Shown in pieces: positions 50,255 to 59,156 of a DNA stretch of 64,000 nt (position 1 is the first letter of the stretch; each line of letters starts with the position of its first letter). The stretch comes from Actinoplanes sp. NBRC 103695 (GTDB taxonomy: Bacteria > Actinomycetota > Actinomycetes > Mycobacteriales > Micromonosporaceae). Under the pieces are notes generated by a model. That model was not told the DNA's origin. It ran no database searches and worked only from the letters and a program-made list of their open reading frames with translations. Made by a program: the position numbers and the translations under genes. The DNA is taken from positions 62,001 to 126,000 of the forward strand of contig NZ_BSTL01000015.1 in assembly GCF_030269485.1 (NCBI RefSeq). Direction: 5' to 3'.

Positions 50255-52621
50255 CTAGCTGTTGGTGGCGCGCCGGACCGGTGCGCGACCGGCCGGCTGC
50301 TCCGGCGGCGGGCCGGTCGGGATGGCCGGCGGAATCTCCACGGTCACCGACTTGCCCTGCGTCACCTCGAGCTCCTTGCCGTGGTGCACCAGCGCCAGCC
50401 GGGACGAGCCCTGCCCGTTACGCAGTGAATAGGTGACCTCGTCCGCGGTCACGTTCACCCGCAGCCGCAGGCCGTGCCACATCAGCGAGAACTCCAGCCG
50501 GGTGATCCGGCTGGGCAGCCGCGGCGCGAACGACAGCTGACCGTTGAAGTCCCGCATGCCGCCCAGACCGGCCACCAGCGCGATCCACGACCCGGCCAGC
50601 GAGGCCACGTGCACGCCGTCCCGCGCGTTCTGGTGCAGGTCGTGCAGGTCCATCAGGGCGGCCTCGCCCAGGTAGTCGTGGGCCAGCTCGAGGAAGCCCA
50701 CCTCGGCCGCCATCACCGCCTGGATGCAGGCGGACAGCGACGAGTCCCGGACGGTACGCGCGTCGTAGTAGGCGAAGTTGCGCGCCTTCTCCTCCGGGGT
50801 GAACGCGTCGCCCCGCACGTACATGGCCATGACCAGGTCGGCCTGCTTGACCACCTGCTTGCGGTACAGGTCGAAGTACGGGTAGTTCAACAGCAGCGGG
50901 TACGCCTCCGGCGCGGTGTTCTCGAAGTCCCACTCCTGCAGCCGGGTGAAGCCCTGCGACTGCTGGTGCACGCCCAGCTCCCGGTCGTACGGGATGTGCA
51001 CCGACGCCGCCGCGTCCCGCCAGGACGCCGTCTCCTCGTCGTCCACGCCCAGCCGGCAGGCCACCTCCGGGTGACGCTTCGCGGCGTCCGCGGCGGCGAA
51101 CATGTTCTGCTGCGCCATCAGGTTGGTGTAGATGTTGTCGTCCACCACGGCCGTGTACTCGTCCGGCCCGGTGACGCCGTCGATGTGGAAACGCCCGTGC
51201 CGGTCGTGGTGGCCCAGCGAACGCCACAGCCGGGCGGTCTCCACCAGCAGTTCCAGGCCGACCTCACGCTCGAAGTCGTGGTCGCCGGTGGCCTGCACGT
51301 ACCGCCGCACCGCGTCCGCGATGTCCGCGCCGATGTGGAAGCCCGCGGTGCCGGCCGGCCAGTACGCCGAGCACTCCTGCCCGCGGATCGTCCGCCACGG
51401 GAACGCCGCACCCTGCAGGCCCAGCGTCGCCGCACGCTCCCGTGCCAGGTCCAGGGTGGAGTGCCGCCAGCGCAACACGTCGGCGGCCGCGGCCGGCTGG
51501 GTGTAGGTCAGCGCCGGAAGCACGAACGTCTCGGCGTCCCAGAACGTGTGGCCGTCGTACCCCGGCCCGGTCAGCCCCTTGGAGCCGATCGGCCGCTGCT
51601 CGGCCCGGGCGCCCGCCTGCAGCGTGTGGAACAGCCCGAAACGGACCGCCTGCTGCACCTCCGGGTCGCCCTCGACCTGGACGTCGGAGTGGTCCCAGAA
51701 CGCGTCCAGGTACTCCTGCTGCGCCTCGACCAGACCCTCCCAGCCGTCCAGCCGGGCACTGGCCAGCGCGCCGCCGACCTGGTCCCGGACGGCGGGCAGC
51801 GAGCGGTGGCTGGACCAGCCGTACGCGGCCAGCTTGACCACGCGCAGTTTCTGCCCCGGCTCGAGCTTGGTGGCCACCGTGGTACGCAGCCAGTCCGGGT
51901 GGCCCTCGGTGGTGATCGCGTGCTTGCCCGGCGTCTCCACCAGGTGCTCCATCGCCGCGGCCATCCGCAGGTCGCTGGCCTTGGTGCGGTGCACGAGCAG
52001 GCCGCCGGTCTTCTGCTCCAGCATCTCCTCGGCCTGCAGCGGGTGGTCCAGCACCGCCGCCACCCGCGGGTCCTTGCTGCTCATCGGCAGCTGCTCGTTG
52101 GCCACCAGCTCGGACTGCAGGATCAGCCGGGCGCTCTGCTCGAGCGGCTCCACCTCGTAGAGGATCGCGACGACCGCACGCTGGGTGAAGGACACCAGAC
52201 GGACGGTGCGGATCCGGATCGCCTGGCCGGAGGGCGACACCCACTCGGCGGTGCGCTCCAGGGTGCCGGCTCGCAGATCCAGGACGCGCTCGTGGCTGCG
52301 CAGGTCGCCGTACCTGACATCGAACGGCTCGTCGTCGACCAGCAGCCGCATCAGCTTGGCGTTGGTCACGTTGACCATCGTCTGGCCGGACTCGGGGAAG
52401 CCGTACCCCGCCTCGGCGTACGGCAGCGGCCGCAGCTCGTAGAACGAGTTCAGGTACGTGCCGGGCAGGCCGTGCGGCTCACCCTCGTCCAAGTTGCCGC
52501 GTACCCCGATGTGCCCGTTGGCGAGCGCGAAGACCGATTCGGACTGGGCCAGCAGGTTCAGGTCCAGCCGGGTCTCCCGGATGTGCCAAGGGTCGACGGG
52601 GTACGCCCGTTCACGGATCAC
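50255..52621 (-). CDS. Glycoside hydrolase family 65 phosphorylase (maltose/trehalose phosphorylase-like)
   Basis: This 788-residue GH65 enzyme has an N-terminal super-beta-sandwich, an (alpha/alpha)6 barrel and a C-terminal jelly roll. The barrel holds GFHIGADIADAVRRY and the general-acid Glu in VTGPDEYTAVVDDN. GH65 phosphorylases split alpha-linked disaccharides with phosphate to give beta-glucose-1-phosphate. The beta-phosphoglucomutase gene directly upstream on the same strand supplies the next step, as in M. tuberculosis Rv3400-Rv3401. GTG at 52621 has GAGAGG seven bases upstream; an upstream TTG at 52654 would add 11 residues. The disaccharide used is not evident. Confidence 0.9.
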   Translation of the reverse strand: MIRERAYPVDPWHIRETRLDLNLLAQSESVFALANGHIGVRGNLDEGEPHGLPGTYLNSFYELRPLPYAEAGYGFPESGQTMVNVTNAKLMRLLVDDEPFDVRYGDLRSHERVLDLRAGTLERTAEWVSPSGQAIRIRTVRLVSFTQRAVVAILYEVEPLEQSARLILQSELVANEQLPMSSKDPRVAAVLDHPLQAEEMLEQKTGGLLVHRTKASDLRMAAAMEHLVETPGKHAITTEGHPDWLRTTVATKLEPGQKLRVVKLAAYGWSSHRSLPAVRDQVGGALASARLDGWEGLVEAQQEYLDAFWDHSDVQVEGDPEVQQAVRFGLFHTLQAGARAEQRPIGSKGLTGPGYDGHTFWDAETFVLPALTYTQPAAAADVLRWRHSTLDLARERAATLGLQGAAFPWRTIRGQECSAYWPAGTAGFHIGADIADAVRRYVQATGDHDFEREVGLELLVETARLWRSLGHHDRHGRFHIDGVTGPDEYTAVVDDNIYTNLMAQQNMFAAADAAKRHPEVACRLGVDDEETASWRDAAASVHIPYDRELGVHQQSQGFTRLQEWDFENTAPEAYPLLLNYPYFDLYRKQVVKQADLVMAMYVRGDAFTPEEKARNFAYYDARTVRDSSLSACIQAVMAAEVGFLELAHDYLGEAALMDLHDLHQNARDGVHVASLAGSWIALVAGLGGMRDFNGQLSFAPRLPSRITRLEFSLMWHGLRLRVNVTADEVTYSLRNGQGSSRLALVHHGKELEVTQGKSVTVEIPPAIPTGPPPEQPAGRAPVRRATNS

Positions 52622-52676
52622 GGTGGTGCCTCTCGATGAACTGAGGAAGGACAAAAGTCTGAGCGAAAGTACGGGG

Positions 52677-53438
52677 CTACCGCGTCAGGAGTTCGGACAG
52701 ATCCTGAACGACGATGTCCGCGCCGTGCGCCCGGAGGGCCTCAGCCTGGTTCACCCGGTCGACGCCGATGGTGATACCGAAGCCACCGGCATGCCCGGCC
52801 TCGACACCGGCCAGCGCGTCCTCGTAGACGGCGCAGTTCTCCGGCGGCACGCCGAGCAACTCGGCGGCGTAGAGGAAGGTGTCCGGCTGGGGCTTGCCGG
52901 GCAGACCGTGCTCGCGGGCGACCACGCCGTCCACCCGGACCTCCAGCAGGTCCGTGATGCCGGCGGCGGCGAGCACGTCCTTGCAGTTGGCGCTGGCCGA
53001 GACGACGGCACGGCGCAGACCGGCCTCCTGGGCTGCGTGCAGGTAGTCCACCGATCCGGGGTAGACCCGCACCTTGCCCTCCTTGATCTTCTCCAAGACC
53101 AGGATGTTCTTCTTGTTGCCGACGCCGTTGACGGTCTCCGCGTCAGGACCGTCATCCGGGCTGCCCTCGGGCAGGTTGATGCCTCGCGAGGCCAGGAAGG
53201 TGCGTACTCCATCGGCGCGCTGCCGGCCGTCGACGAACTGGTGATAGTCGGCGCCGGAGTCGAAGGGCACGAACGGCTGCCCATGATGCGTGGACCACTC
53301 CCGCAGGAACTGGTCGAACGTCTGTTTCCACGCTGCGTTGTGGACGAGGGCGGTCTGCGTGAGCACACCGTCGAGGTCGAACAGGCAGGCCGTTACGTGA
53401 GGAGGAAGACCGAGCACGCGCCCCAATGTAGTCGTCAT
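52677..53438 (-). CDS. Beta-phosphoglucomutase (HAD superfamily)
   Basis: This 253-residue HAD phosphotransferase has the motif I FDLDGVLTQT (nucleophile and acid/base Asp), motif II VVSASANC, motif III Lys in LPGKPQPDTF, and motif IV YEDALAGVEAGHAGGF. The helical cap carries YHQFVDGRQRADGVRTFL, typical of the actinobacterial beta-phosphoglucomutase subfamily. It turns beta-glucose-1-phosphate into glucose-6-phosphate. First gene of a two-gene unit with the GH65 phosphorylase, 55 nt apart. The ATG at 53438 places the HAD motif at a normal distance; longer readings are unsupported. Confidence 0.9.
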   Translation of the reverse strand: MTTTLGRVLGLPPHVTACLFDLDGVLTQTALVHNAAWKQTFDQFLREWSTHHGQPFVPFDSGADYHQFVDGRQRADGVRTFLASRGINLPEGSPDDGPDAETVNGVGNKKNILVLEKIKEGKVRVYPGSVDYLHAAQEAGLRRAVVSASANCKDVLAAAGITDLLEVRVDGVVAREHGLPGKPQPDTFLYAAELLGVPPENCAVYEDALAGVEAGHAGGFGITIGVDRVNQAEALRAHGADIVVQDLSELLTR

Positions 53439-53496
53439 GCCGTGTGGATACGGCGCAACGGGGCACCCCAGGTTTCCGGCGCGCGGCGGGGAGGTT

Positions 53497-54018
53497 TCAA
53501 CCGGTCGACGACACACCCTTGACCAGGTCGGACGTGGTATGAGCGCCGGCGCGGACCATCCTCAGTCCGATCGTCGTGCCGATCGGGCCGGTCGCCATCG
53601 TCACCTCGTCGCACAACCGGTACGCCAGCCAGATGCCCCGGCCGCCGACGTCGAACGCGTCCGGCACCTCGGGCGGCCGCTGATGGTCCGCCGGGATGCC
53701 CGGGCCCGAGTCGGTGATCGTGCACCAGACGGACTGCCCGGACACCGAGACGACGACCCGCCCGCGACCGCCGGCGTGCAGCACCACGTTGGTGATGATC
53801 TCGTTGATCGCCAGCACGAACGCCTCGAGCCGGTCGCCGTCGAAGCCCGCCTCGACCAGCCGGGCGCGGACGCCGTGCCGGATGACGGTGATGTCGCCGT
53901 TGCCGAAGACCCGGTCGAACAGGTCGGGACCGGCGGCCGTGGCCGACGGAAGCGGCTCGCGCGGCGCCACCGGACGCGCTGCGTCCAGTCCTCGGCGCCG
54001 ACCCTGTGTCTCGTCCAC
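53497..54018 (-). CDS. RsbW/SpoIIAB-like HATPase (anti-sigma regulatory kinase)
   Basis: This 173-residue soluble protein has a GHKL ATPase fold of the HATPase_c_2 class: N box LAINEIITNVVLHAG, G1 box DSGPGIP, and G2 box GGRGIWLAYRLCDEV. Such proteins bind anti-anti-sigma factors or sigma factors and act as Ser kinases in stress switches. No partner STAS protein or sigma gene is adjacent, so it is an orphan, as is common in streptomycetes and relatives. GTG start at 54018; the frame stays open far upstream only as a shadow of neighbouring genes. Confidence 0.85.
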   Translation of the reverse strand: MDETQGRRRGLDAARPVAPREPLPSATAAGPDLFDRVFGNGDITVIRHGVRARLVEAGFDGDRLEAFVLAINEIITNVVLHAGGRGRVVVSVSGQSVWCTITDSGPGIPADHQRPPEVPDAFDVGGRGIWLAYRLCDEVTMATGPIGTTIGLRMVRAGAHTTSDLVKGVSSTG

Positions 54019-54065
54019 CGACGAGCAGCCTACGCTCGTCCGCTCGCCGGCGGCAGACACGAGAC

Positions 54066-54947
54066 TCAGAAGAGGTTGGCGATCGTCCGGAGAATTTCGG
54101 CGTAGAAGTTGCCGTCGATCTCGCGGTAGAGACTGAACGGCTTGTCCGGGCTGCCGAAGAACGGCCGCAGCGTCCACGCCAGTTGGGTGCCGACGAAGCC
54201 GAACAGCAGGATCCACACGTAGAGCAGGGTCATGCTGGGCGGCGCGGCCGGCTTCGGCGCCATCGGCTGCCGGGCGTACGGGTGATGCGTGCCCGGCGGG
54301 AACGGCCGAGGCTGCGGTCCAGGCGCCTGAGCCGGCGGGCCCTGTACCGGCGGGTTCTCCTGAGCGGCGGGGGCGCCCGCGGTGACCAGGGCGGGCACGG
54401 CCGGGCTGACCGGCGCGACCTCCGCCTTCTTCTCCGGCTGCAGCAGGCCGTGCTCGTTGAGCACCCGCATGCCGCCGGTCAGGAAACGCAGCCCGACCAG
54501 CGCGGACAACGCCAGAATCGCCACGTTGAGCAGCTTGAAGAAGCCGTAGTCCGGCGCCGTGATCAGGAAGAACAAGCTGATCGGCGCGAACGCCACGGCG
54601 AGCATCGCGGTGACCGTCATCGCCACCATGACCAGCGACAGCGACTGCCGGACGCTGAGCCGCGCACCGAAGACCAGATTGAACAGATAAAGCGTGGGCA
54701 GACAGATCGCCAACGTCACCAGGAAGAGCAGTGGCAGCTTCACCGCCGACGTCAATGCCATCAGCACACTGTGGAACGACCCGAGGACCGCCCCGTAGGC
54801 CGCCAGCGCGATCACCGAACTGACCAGCATCTGCCCGGTCAGCTTGGTGAGATCGCGGTCCTCGACGACTTGCTGCCAGATGCCTTGCCGATCCCGCAGG
54901 ATGCGCTCGATCACCAGCAATCCCGATGCTTTGGCCACGCGGTTCAC
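54066..54947 (-). CDS. Polytopic membrane protein of unknown function
   Basis: This 293-residue protein has five hydrophobic segments in the N-terminal 160 residues (MLVSSVIALAAYGAVLG, LPLLFLVTLAICLPTLYLFNLVFG, and others). A proline/alanine-rich cytoplasmic or outer loop (about 170-240) is followed by one last helix (MTLLYVWILLFGFVGTQLAW) and the tail WTLRPFFGSPDKPFSLYRE. I do not recognise a characterised family, although that tail motif looks conserved. It is 47 nt upstream of the HATPase gene on the same strand. GTG start at 54947. Confidence 0.7.
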   Translation of the reverse strand: MNRVAKASGLLVIERILRDRQGIWQQVVEDRDLTKLTGQMLVSSVIALAAYGAVLGSFHSVLMALTSAVKLPLLFLVTLAICLPTLYLFNLVFGARLSVRQSLSLVMVAMTVTAMLAVAFAPISLFFLITAPDYGFFKLLNVAILALSALVGLRFLTGGMRVLNEHGLLQPEKKAEVAPVSPAVPALVTAGAPAAQENPPVQGPPAQAPGPQPRPFPPGTHHPYARQPMAPKPAAPPSMTLLYVWILLFGFVGTQLAWTLRPFFGSPDKPFSLYREIDGNFYAEILRTIANLF

Positions 54948-55067
54948 CCCTTACGACAGGTCGCAACGTGATCGTCGATACGCCACCGCACCGACGTGTG
55001 CCAGGGAGCATAGACCGAAAGGTCAAGGGTTGGTAACAAGAACTTCGGTGACGACCTGAACGAAGGC

Positions 55068-56597
55068 TCAGTGGCCGGAGCGGATCACGGCCGGAGTGGT
55101 GAGCAACCAGGCGGCCGTGGATCGGGCCGTCGCAGGCAGACGGTCGTCGGCCCGGACCTCGGCCAGCAGCGCACGGTGGCCGTCGGTGCCCATGCCGTAC
55201 GTGACCCCGTGCAGGATCTCCTCGCCCAGACCGGTCGGGACACGCCGCCACGCCTCGAACTGCACCTGCAGGATGCGCCGCCAGGTCGCCTCGTCGAACT
55301 CGCCGGAACAATGCGGGGTGGCCCACGCCGCCGCGTGCCGGGCATGCTCGCTGAAGCCCTGCCCGGAAAGGATCTGGGCGATCAGCACCCGATGGCCGGT
55401 GGCCCCGAGGACGGTCAGCGTCCGCAGGGCCGGCGCCAGCCCCGTCTCGCTGCGCCGGCGAAAATCAGCCACCAGGTCGTCGAGCAGCGCCCGGGCGACC
55501 ACCGGCGCGTACGGCGTGGCCGCGATGAACATCGCCGCGTGCATCCGCTCGTCCGGGTTGCCGTTGTGCAGCGCGTCGTCGACCAGCGAGGTCAGCACCG
55601 GGTCGGCGCCCTGCCCCGGCATCATCTCGGCGGCCGCCACGATCGCCGCCCGATGCCCCACCGGCCGGGTCCGCGGGGCTGGGATGCGGGCCGGCTCCGC
55701 CGCACCCGTCAGCGACCGCCCGACCTCGGCGATCAGCGGCCGCAGGCTCCGGGACAGCGCCGAGTCGTCCAGCAGTCCCGTCATCGACGCGTCCAGCCGG
55801 CCCAGCTCGTCGGGCGTGAAGTGCCCCGCCCGGACCTTACGGACGCTGGCCAGCAGCGCGCCGTACAGCGCCCGGCCGTCGTCGGCGGCCGCGATGGTCC
55901 GGCAGATGTGCCGGTTGGCGTCCGGGTGAGCGGTCGCGTCGAGCAGCGACAACGGCTCCACCACGACCGGCGAGCTGCGGTCGACGGCCAGCCCGATGCA
56001 CGCGTCGATGGCGTGCACCCCCGCATCCGGATGCTCCAGCAGCCGGCTCATCGCCTCCTGCCGCTGCAGCCAGGCGGTGTCCTCGGCGACGACCAGCTCG
56101 CCGAGCAGCCGGTGGGACAGCCGTTCCCAGAGACCCGGCGGGTGCAGCACCAGCCCCGGCGTGACCTGCACCAGCTCGGTCAGCTCACTCCAGCGCTGCC
56201 CGGTCATCGGCGCGCCGGTGGTGGCCCGTTCCAGCAGCTCGTGGAACTGCCGCCGGTCGGCCACCGCCTCGGTCACGATCGGGGCCGGGATCGCGCCCCC
56301 GGCCCGGTCGACGGCATCCTTGAGAGCGGTCAGCGAGTGCGGCGCCAGCCCGAGCAGGTCCTCGTACCGCCGGATGGTCTCCCGGCGCGGCACCACGGTG
56401 CCGTCCTCCCACCTGGTGACCTGCGAGGCCGCGAGAGGTCGCTCCGCACCGTCCCGGAACGCCGCCGCGAACTCCTTCCCCGCACGCAGCCGCGGGTCCG
56501 GAGCGAGCCGCCGATTGACGCGAAGCAGCCAGCTGATGCGTTCCCGGACCGGCCTGGCTGACACGGGCGCAAACGTACCGTCACATGACAGATCCAC
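55068..56597 (-). CDS. XRE-type helix-turn-helix regulator with helical-repeat C-terminus
   Basis: The roughly 500-residue protein has an N-terminal helix-turn-helix of XRE type (FRDGAERPLAASQVTRWEDGTVVPRRETIRRYEDLLGL). It is followed by about 400 residues of helical repeats resembling HEAT/ARM or TPR arrays (AHPDANRHICRTIAAADDG, DERMHAAMFIAATPYAPVVARALLDDL). No enzymatic motif is visible. GTG at 56597 gives the longest reading; a GTG at 56564 (start of VSARPVRERISWLL) is equally likely, and neither has a Shine-Dalgarno. Regulators of this layout are abundant in actinomycetes; its targets are unknown. Confidence 0.8.
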   Translation of the reverse strand: MDLSCDGTFAPVSARPVRERISWLLRVNRRLAPDPRLRAGKEFAAAFRDGAERPLAASQVTRWEDGTVVPRRETIRRYEDLLGLAPHSLTALKDAVDRAGGAIPAPIVTEAVADRRQFHELLERATTGAPMTGQRWSELTELVQVTPGLVLHPPGLWERLSHRLLGELVVAEDTAWLQRQEAMSRLLEHPDAGVHAIDACIGLAVDRSSPVVVEPLSLLDATAHPDANRHICRTIAAADDGRALYGALLASVRKVRAGHFTPDELGRLDASMTGLLDDSALSRSLRPLIAEVGRSLTGAAEPARIPAPRTRPVGHRAAIVAAAEMMPGQGADPVLTSLVDDALHNGNPDERMHAAMFIAATPYAPVVARALLDDLVADFRRRSETGLAPALRTLTVLGATGHRVLIAQILSGQGFSEHARHAAAWATPHCSGEFDEATWRRILQVQFEAWRRVPTGLGEEILHGVTYGMGTDGHRALLAEVRADDRLPATARSTAAWLLTTPAVIRSGH

Positions 56598-56783
56598 TCA
56601 ATCGGCAGAATGTCTACCATTGGCCGAAACAGATCCCCGTCCCGACCGATTGCAGTCCACTGTCACCCATGCAATCGATCATCCGCGACCCATCCCGCGG
56701 GGGCTACCGTCCGGAAAGGCTCATGTGGCGGGGTGAGCCGAGCCCTGTGCCCGGTGGCGGCGGCACAGGGCTCACTAAACCTC

Positions 56784-56887
56784 GCTCGATGCCCGTCCTC
56801 GCGCCGGCTCGATGCCCGCCCCTGCTCGATGCCCGCCCCGCTCGATGCCCGCCCCCGCTCGATGCCCGCCCCCGCTCATTGCCCGTC
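56784..56887. repeat. Six degenerate 17-bp tandem repeats
   Basis: Units beginning GCTCGATGCCCG start at 56784, 56807, 56824, 56840, 56857 and 56874. The consensus is GCTCGATGCCCGCCCCC, with spacing 16-17 except for the first at 23. Confidence 0.88.
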
Positions 56888-57056
56888 GCCCTGGTCCCGC
56901 TCAAAGCCAACACCTTTATGGCTACGCGCGACTGAAACCCACCGTGGCGCACACGCCGGGCCGTCGTCGGTCACCCTCCTTGCCCCACCGCCGGGTTGTC
57001 CCGCGGGGTGACTCCGATGCGCGTTCTTACTGCGGCCACTCCCGCTGAGCGTGCGG

Positions 57057-57377
57057 TCTGGCCGGGTTGCCATGCGGCCCGTGTGCCCACTCGCCGTCGC
57101 TGCCGCCGCTAGCGCTGGTCGCTGGGCGCGCAGAGGGTAGGTCCGAGCGCAAGCGGTAGATCGCTGCGCAAGCGGTAGATCGCTGCACCAGCGGTAGGTC
57201 CGAGCGGCATCCCGGCCGAAATGCCGCGCTGAGCTACCACCGTCCGCGCGAGTGGTAGCCAGGGGCGGTGGATCGGCCCCGGATAGAGCCTGGACCTACC
57301 CCTCGCGCCCAGCGACCACCGCGAGCGGCGGCAGCGACGGCGAGCAGGCACCCGGGCCGCATGGCAACCCGGCCAGA
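57057..57377. repeat. Long imperfect inverted repeat (about 87-bp arms)
   Basis: The left arm (57057-57143, TCTGGCCGGGTTGCCATGCGG to GGTAGGTCC) is the near-complete reverse complement of the right arm (57292-57377, GGACCTACC to CCGGCCAGA). About 148 nt lie between them. The interior has near-duplicates of AGCGGTAGATCGCTGC (about 57150-57190). A transcript would fold into a very large hairpin. Confidence 0.8.
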
Positions 57378-57541
57378 GCCCCCACCCCGCCGAGCGGCGG
57401 CAGCAACCGCGAGCAGGCACCCGAACCGCCTGGCAACCCGGCCAGAGCCCCCACCCCCACCGAACGGCGACAGCAACCGCGAGCAGGCACCCGGACCGCC
57501 TGGCAACCCGACCTAAGCCCGCACCCCACCGAACGGCGACA
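57323..57541. repeat. Three and a bit tandem repeats of about 69 bp
   Basis: Units start at 57323, 57392, 57462 and 57531 (partial), lengths 69, 70 and 69. Each has GAxCGGCGxCAGC, GAGCAGGCACCCG and TGGCAACCCG. The first unit also forms the right arm of the long inverted repeat. Confidence 0.88.
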
Positions 57542-57583
57542 GCGGAGGGAGAGCGGGCAGCGGCAAAGGAAGCGGTCTGAGGG

Positions 57584-58885
57584 TTACGAGCGCCAGCCGA
57601 TGTCGATGCGGTCGCCCCGGTCGTCGAAGAAGTGCAAGGCGTCCATGCGGACCGAGATCGACAGCGGGTGGCCGGGCGAGACCGCCGGATAGGGCGCCAG
57701 ACGGACGGCGAGTTCGGCCGGGCGGCGGTGGTGGCGGCCGTTGTCGCCGAGCACGCTGGCCTGTTCGGGGTCGCGGACCGCGGCCGCCGACGAGCCTCGG
57801 CCGGTCAGCCGGGACAGGGCGCCACCGATGCGGCGGAGTGCGCCGGGCTCGGCGGACGCGTCCTCGTGTGTCGCCTGGCCCATCTCGTCGACGACGATCG
57901 CGGTGGCGCCGATGTCGAGGAACGCCAGCGACTCGTGGCCGTGGTGTTCCAGGTAGCGGATCCGGCCGTGCAGCACGTCTCCGGGAGCTTCGGGGGCGAC
58001 CGGCGTCAGCGCTTCGGCCCGCATCCCGACCACGATCCGCTCGCCGTGGTAGCGCGCGATCGCCCGGGCCCGGATGTCGGTCCAGGGCAGGTAGAGCGCC
58101 TGCTCGCCGAAGTTCAGCGCGATGTAGCGGTCCAGGTGGACGTAGACCGACGCCTCGAGCAGGTTCATCCGGGGCGCGCCGAGGAACGCCGCGACGTAGA
58201 GGGTCGCCGGGCGGCCGTACACCTCGGTGGGGGTGCCGATGTCCTGCAGGACCCCTTTGCGCATGATGGCGACCCGGTCGGCCATGGTCAGCGCCTCGGC
58301 CTGGTCGTGGGTGACGTACATGGTGGTGACGCCGAGTTCACGGGTCAGGCCGGTGATCTCCGCCCGTAGTTCGGCGCGCAGCCCGCTGTCCAGGTTGGAC
58401 AGGGGTTCGTCCATCAGGAAGAGCTCGGGCCGGCGGACGATGGCCCGGCCCATCGCGACCCGTTGCCGTTGGCCGCCGGAGAGCTGGCTGGGTCTGCGGG
58501 CGAGCACGTCGCCGATGCCGAGGGCGCTGGCCACGTTGCCGACCTGTTCGCCGCGTTGCGGTGGCTGGATGCCGGAGAGCTTGAGCGGGAATCCGATGTT
58601 GTCGTTCACGCTCATGTGCGGATAGAGCGCGAAGTCCTGAAACACCATGGCGATCTTGCGGTCTCGCGGCGCGACGTCCAGAACGGGTTCGCCGTTGAGC
58701 AGGATGTCGCCGGAGGTGGGGTCCTCGAGTCCGGCGATCATGCGCAGAATGGTTGATTTACCGCAGCCTGACGGACCTAGCAGCACCATGAATTCGCCAT
58801 GTTTGACGTCGAGGCTGACCCGGTCGACCGCCTGCGTCCCGTCCGGCCAGACTTTGGTGACGTCGTTGATACTGACGGTGGACAC
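57584..58885 (-). CDS. Sugar ABC transporter ATPase (UgpC/MsiK-like), orphan
   Basis: This 433-residue CUT1-class ATPase has Walker A GPSGCGKST, Q-loop VFQDFALYPHM, signature LSGGQRQRVAMGRAI, Walker B LFLMDEPLSNLD and the H-loop THDQAEALTMADR. The C-terminal TOBE/OB regulatory region carries an extra insert of about 60 residues (ATHEDASAEPG to RRPAELAV). No permease or binding-protein gene is nearby, so it may energise several carbohydrate importers encoded elsewhere, as Streptomyces MsiK does. GTG start at 58885 with AGGAGG upstream. About 270 nt without features follow upstream. Confidence 0.9.
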   Translation of the reverse strand: MSTVSINDVTKVWPDGTQAVDRVSLDVKHGEFMVLLGPSGCGKSTILRMIAGLEDPTSGDILLNGEPVLDVAPRDRKIAMVFQDFALYPHMSVNDNIGFPLKLSGIQPPQRGEQVGNVASALGIGDVLARRPSQLSGGQRQRVAMGRAIVRRPELFLMDEPLSNLDSGLRAELRAEITGLTRELGVTTMYVTHDQAEALTMADRVAIMRKGVLQDIGTPTEVYGRPATLYVAAFLGAPRMNLLEASVYVHLDRYIALNFGEQALYLPWTDIRARAIARYHGERIVVGMRAEALTPVAPEAPGDVLHGRIRYLEHHGHESLAFLDIGATAIVVDEMGQATHEDASAEPGALRRIGGALSRLTGRGSSAAAVRDPEQASVLGDNGRHHRRPAELAVRLAPYPAVSPGHPLSISVRMDALHFFDDRGDRIDIGWRS

Positions 58886-59156
58886 CGTCTGCCTCCTGCG
58901 GTCCCTGAGCTGCGGCCATGACGGTCCGCGATCGAGACAACTGTGACCAGCGACATCGATGTATAACCATCGGTCGAACGTTCCATTTGCCCAGAGTAAT
59001 CAGATGACTACGGATACGCGCCGCACCTGTCGCCCCTCTCTCAAGCCGCAGATCGCCTGGAAGAGGGACGGAATAGAAGCCGAGCGCATAAAAAGTCAAA
59101 AGTTTCGAATAGGTCAGTGCGACCGATCCGGGAGGTTGTGCAAGAAGACGAAAGTG

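Larger units (their letters stand above)
56598..57583. other. Repeat-packed non-coding region (986 nt)
   Basis: No convincing gene is present: all reading frames over the repeats are low-complexity (Pro/Arg/Ala) and lack homology. The region holds three kinds of repeat listed separately. It also has two perfect small hairpins: CGGCAT/ATGCCG near 57205-57230 and GCTACCAC/GTGGTAGC near 57233-57259. The sequence just before 57583 is the downstream flank of the sugar ATPase gene. Confidence 0.6.

Noticed and set aside
50474..52639. 721-codon plus-strand frame opposite the GH65 gene
   Set aside because: The minus strand carries every GH65 landmark; the plus frame has no recognisable motif.
56784..57541. 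CRISPR-like array
   Set aside because: Units are contiguous, without unique spacers, and there are no cas genes; these are minisatellites.
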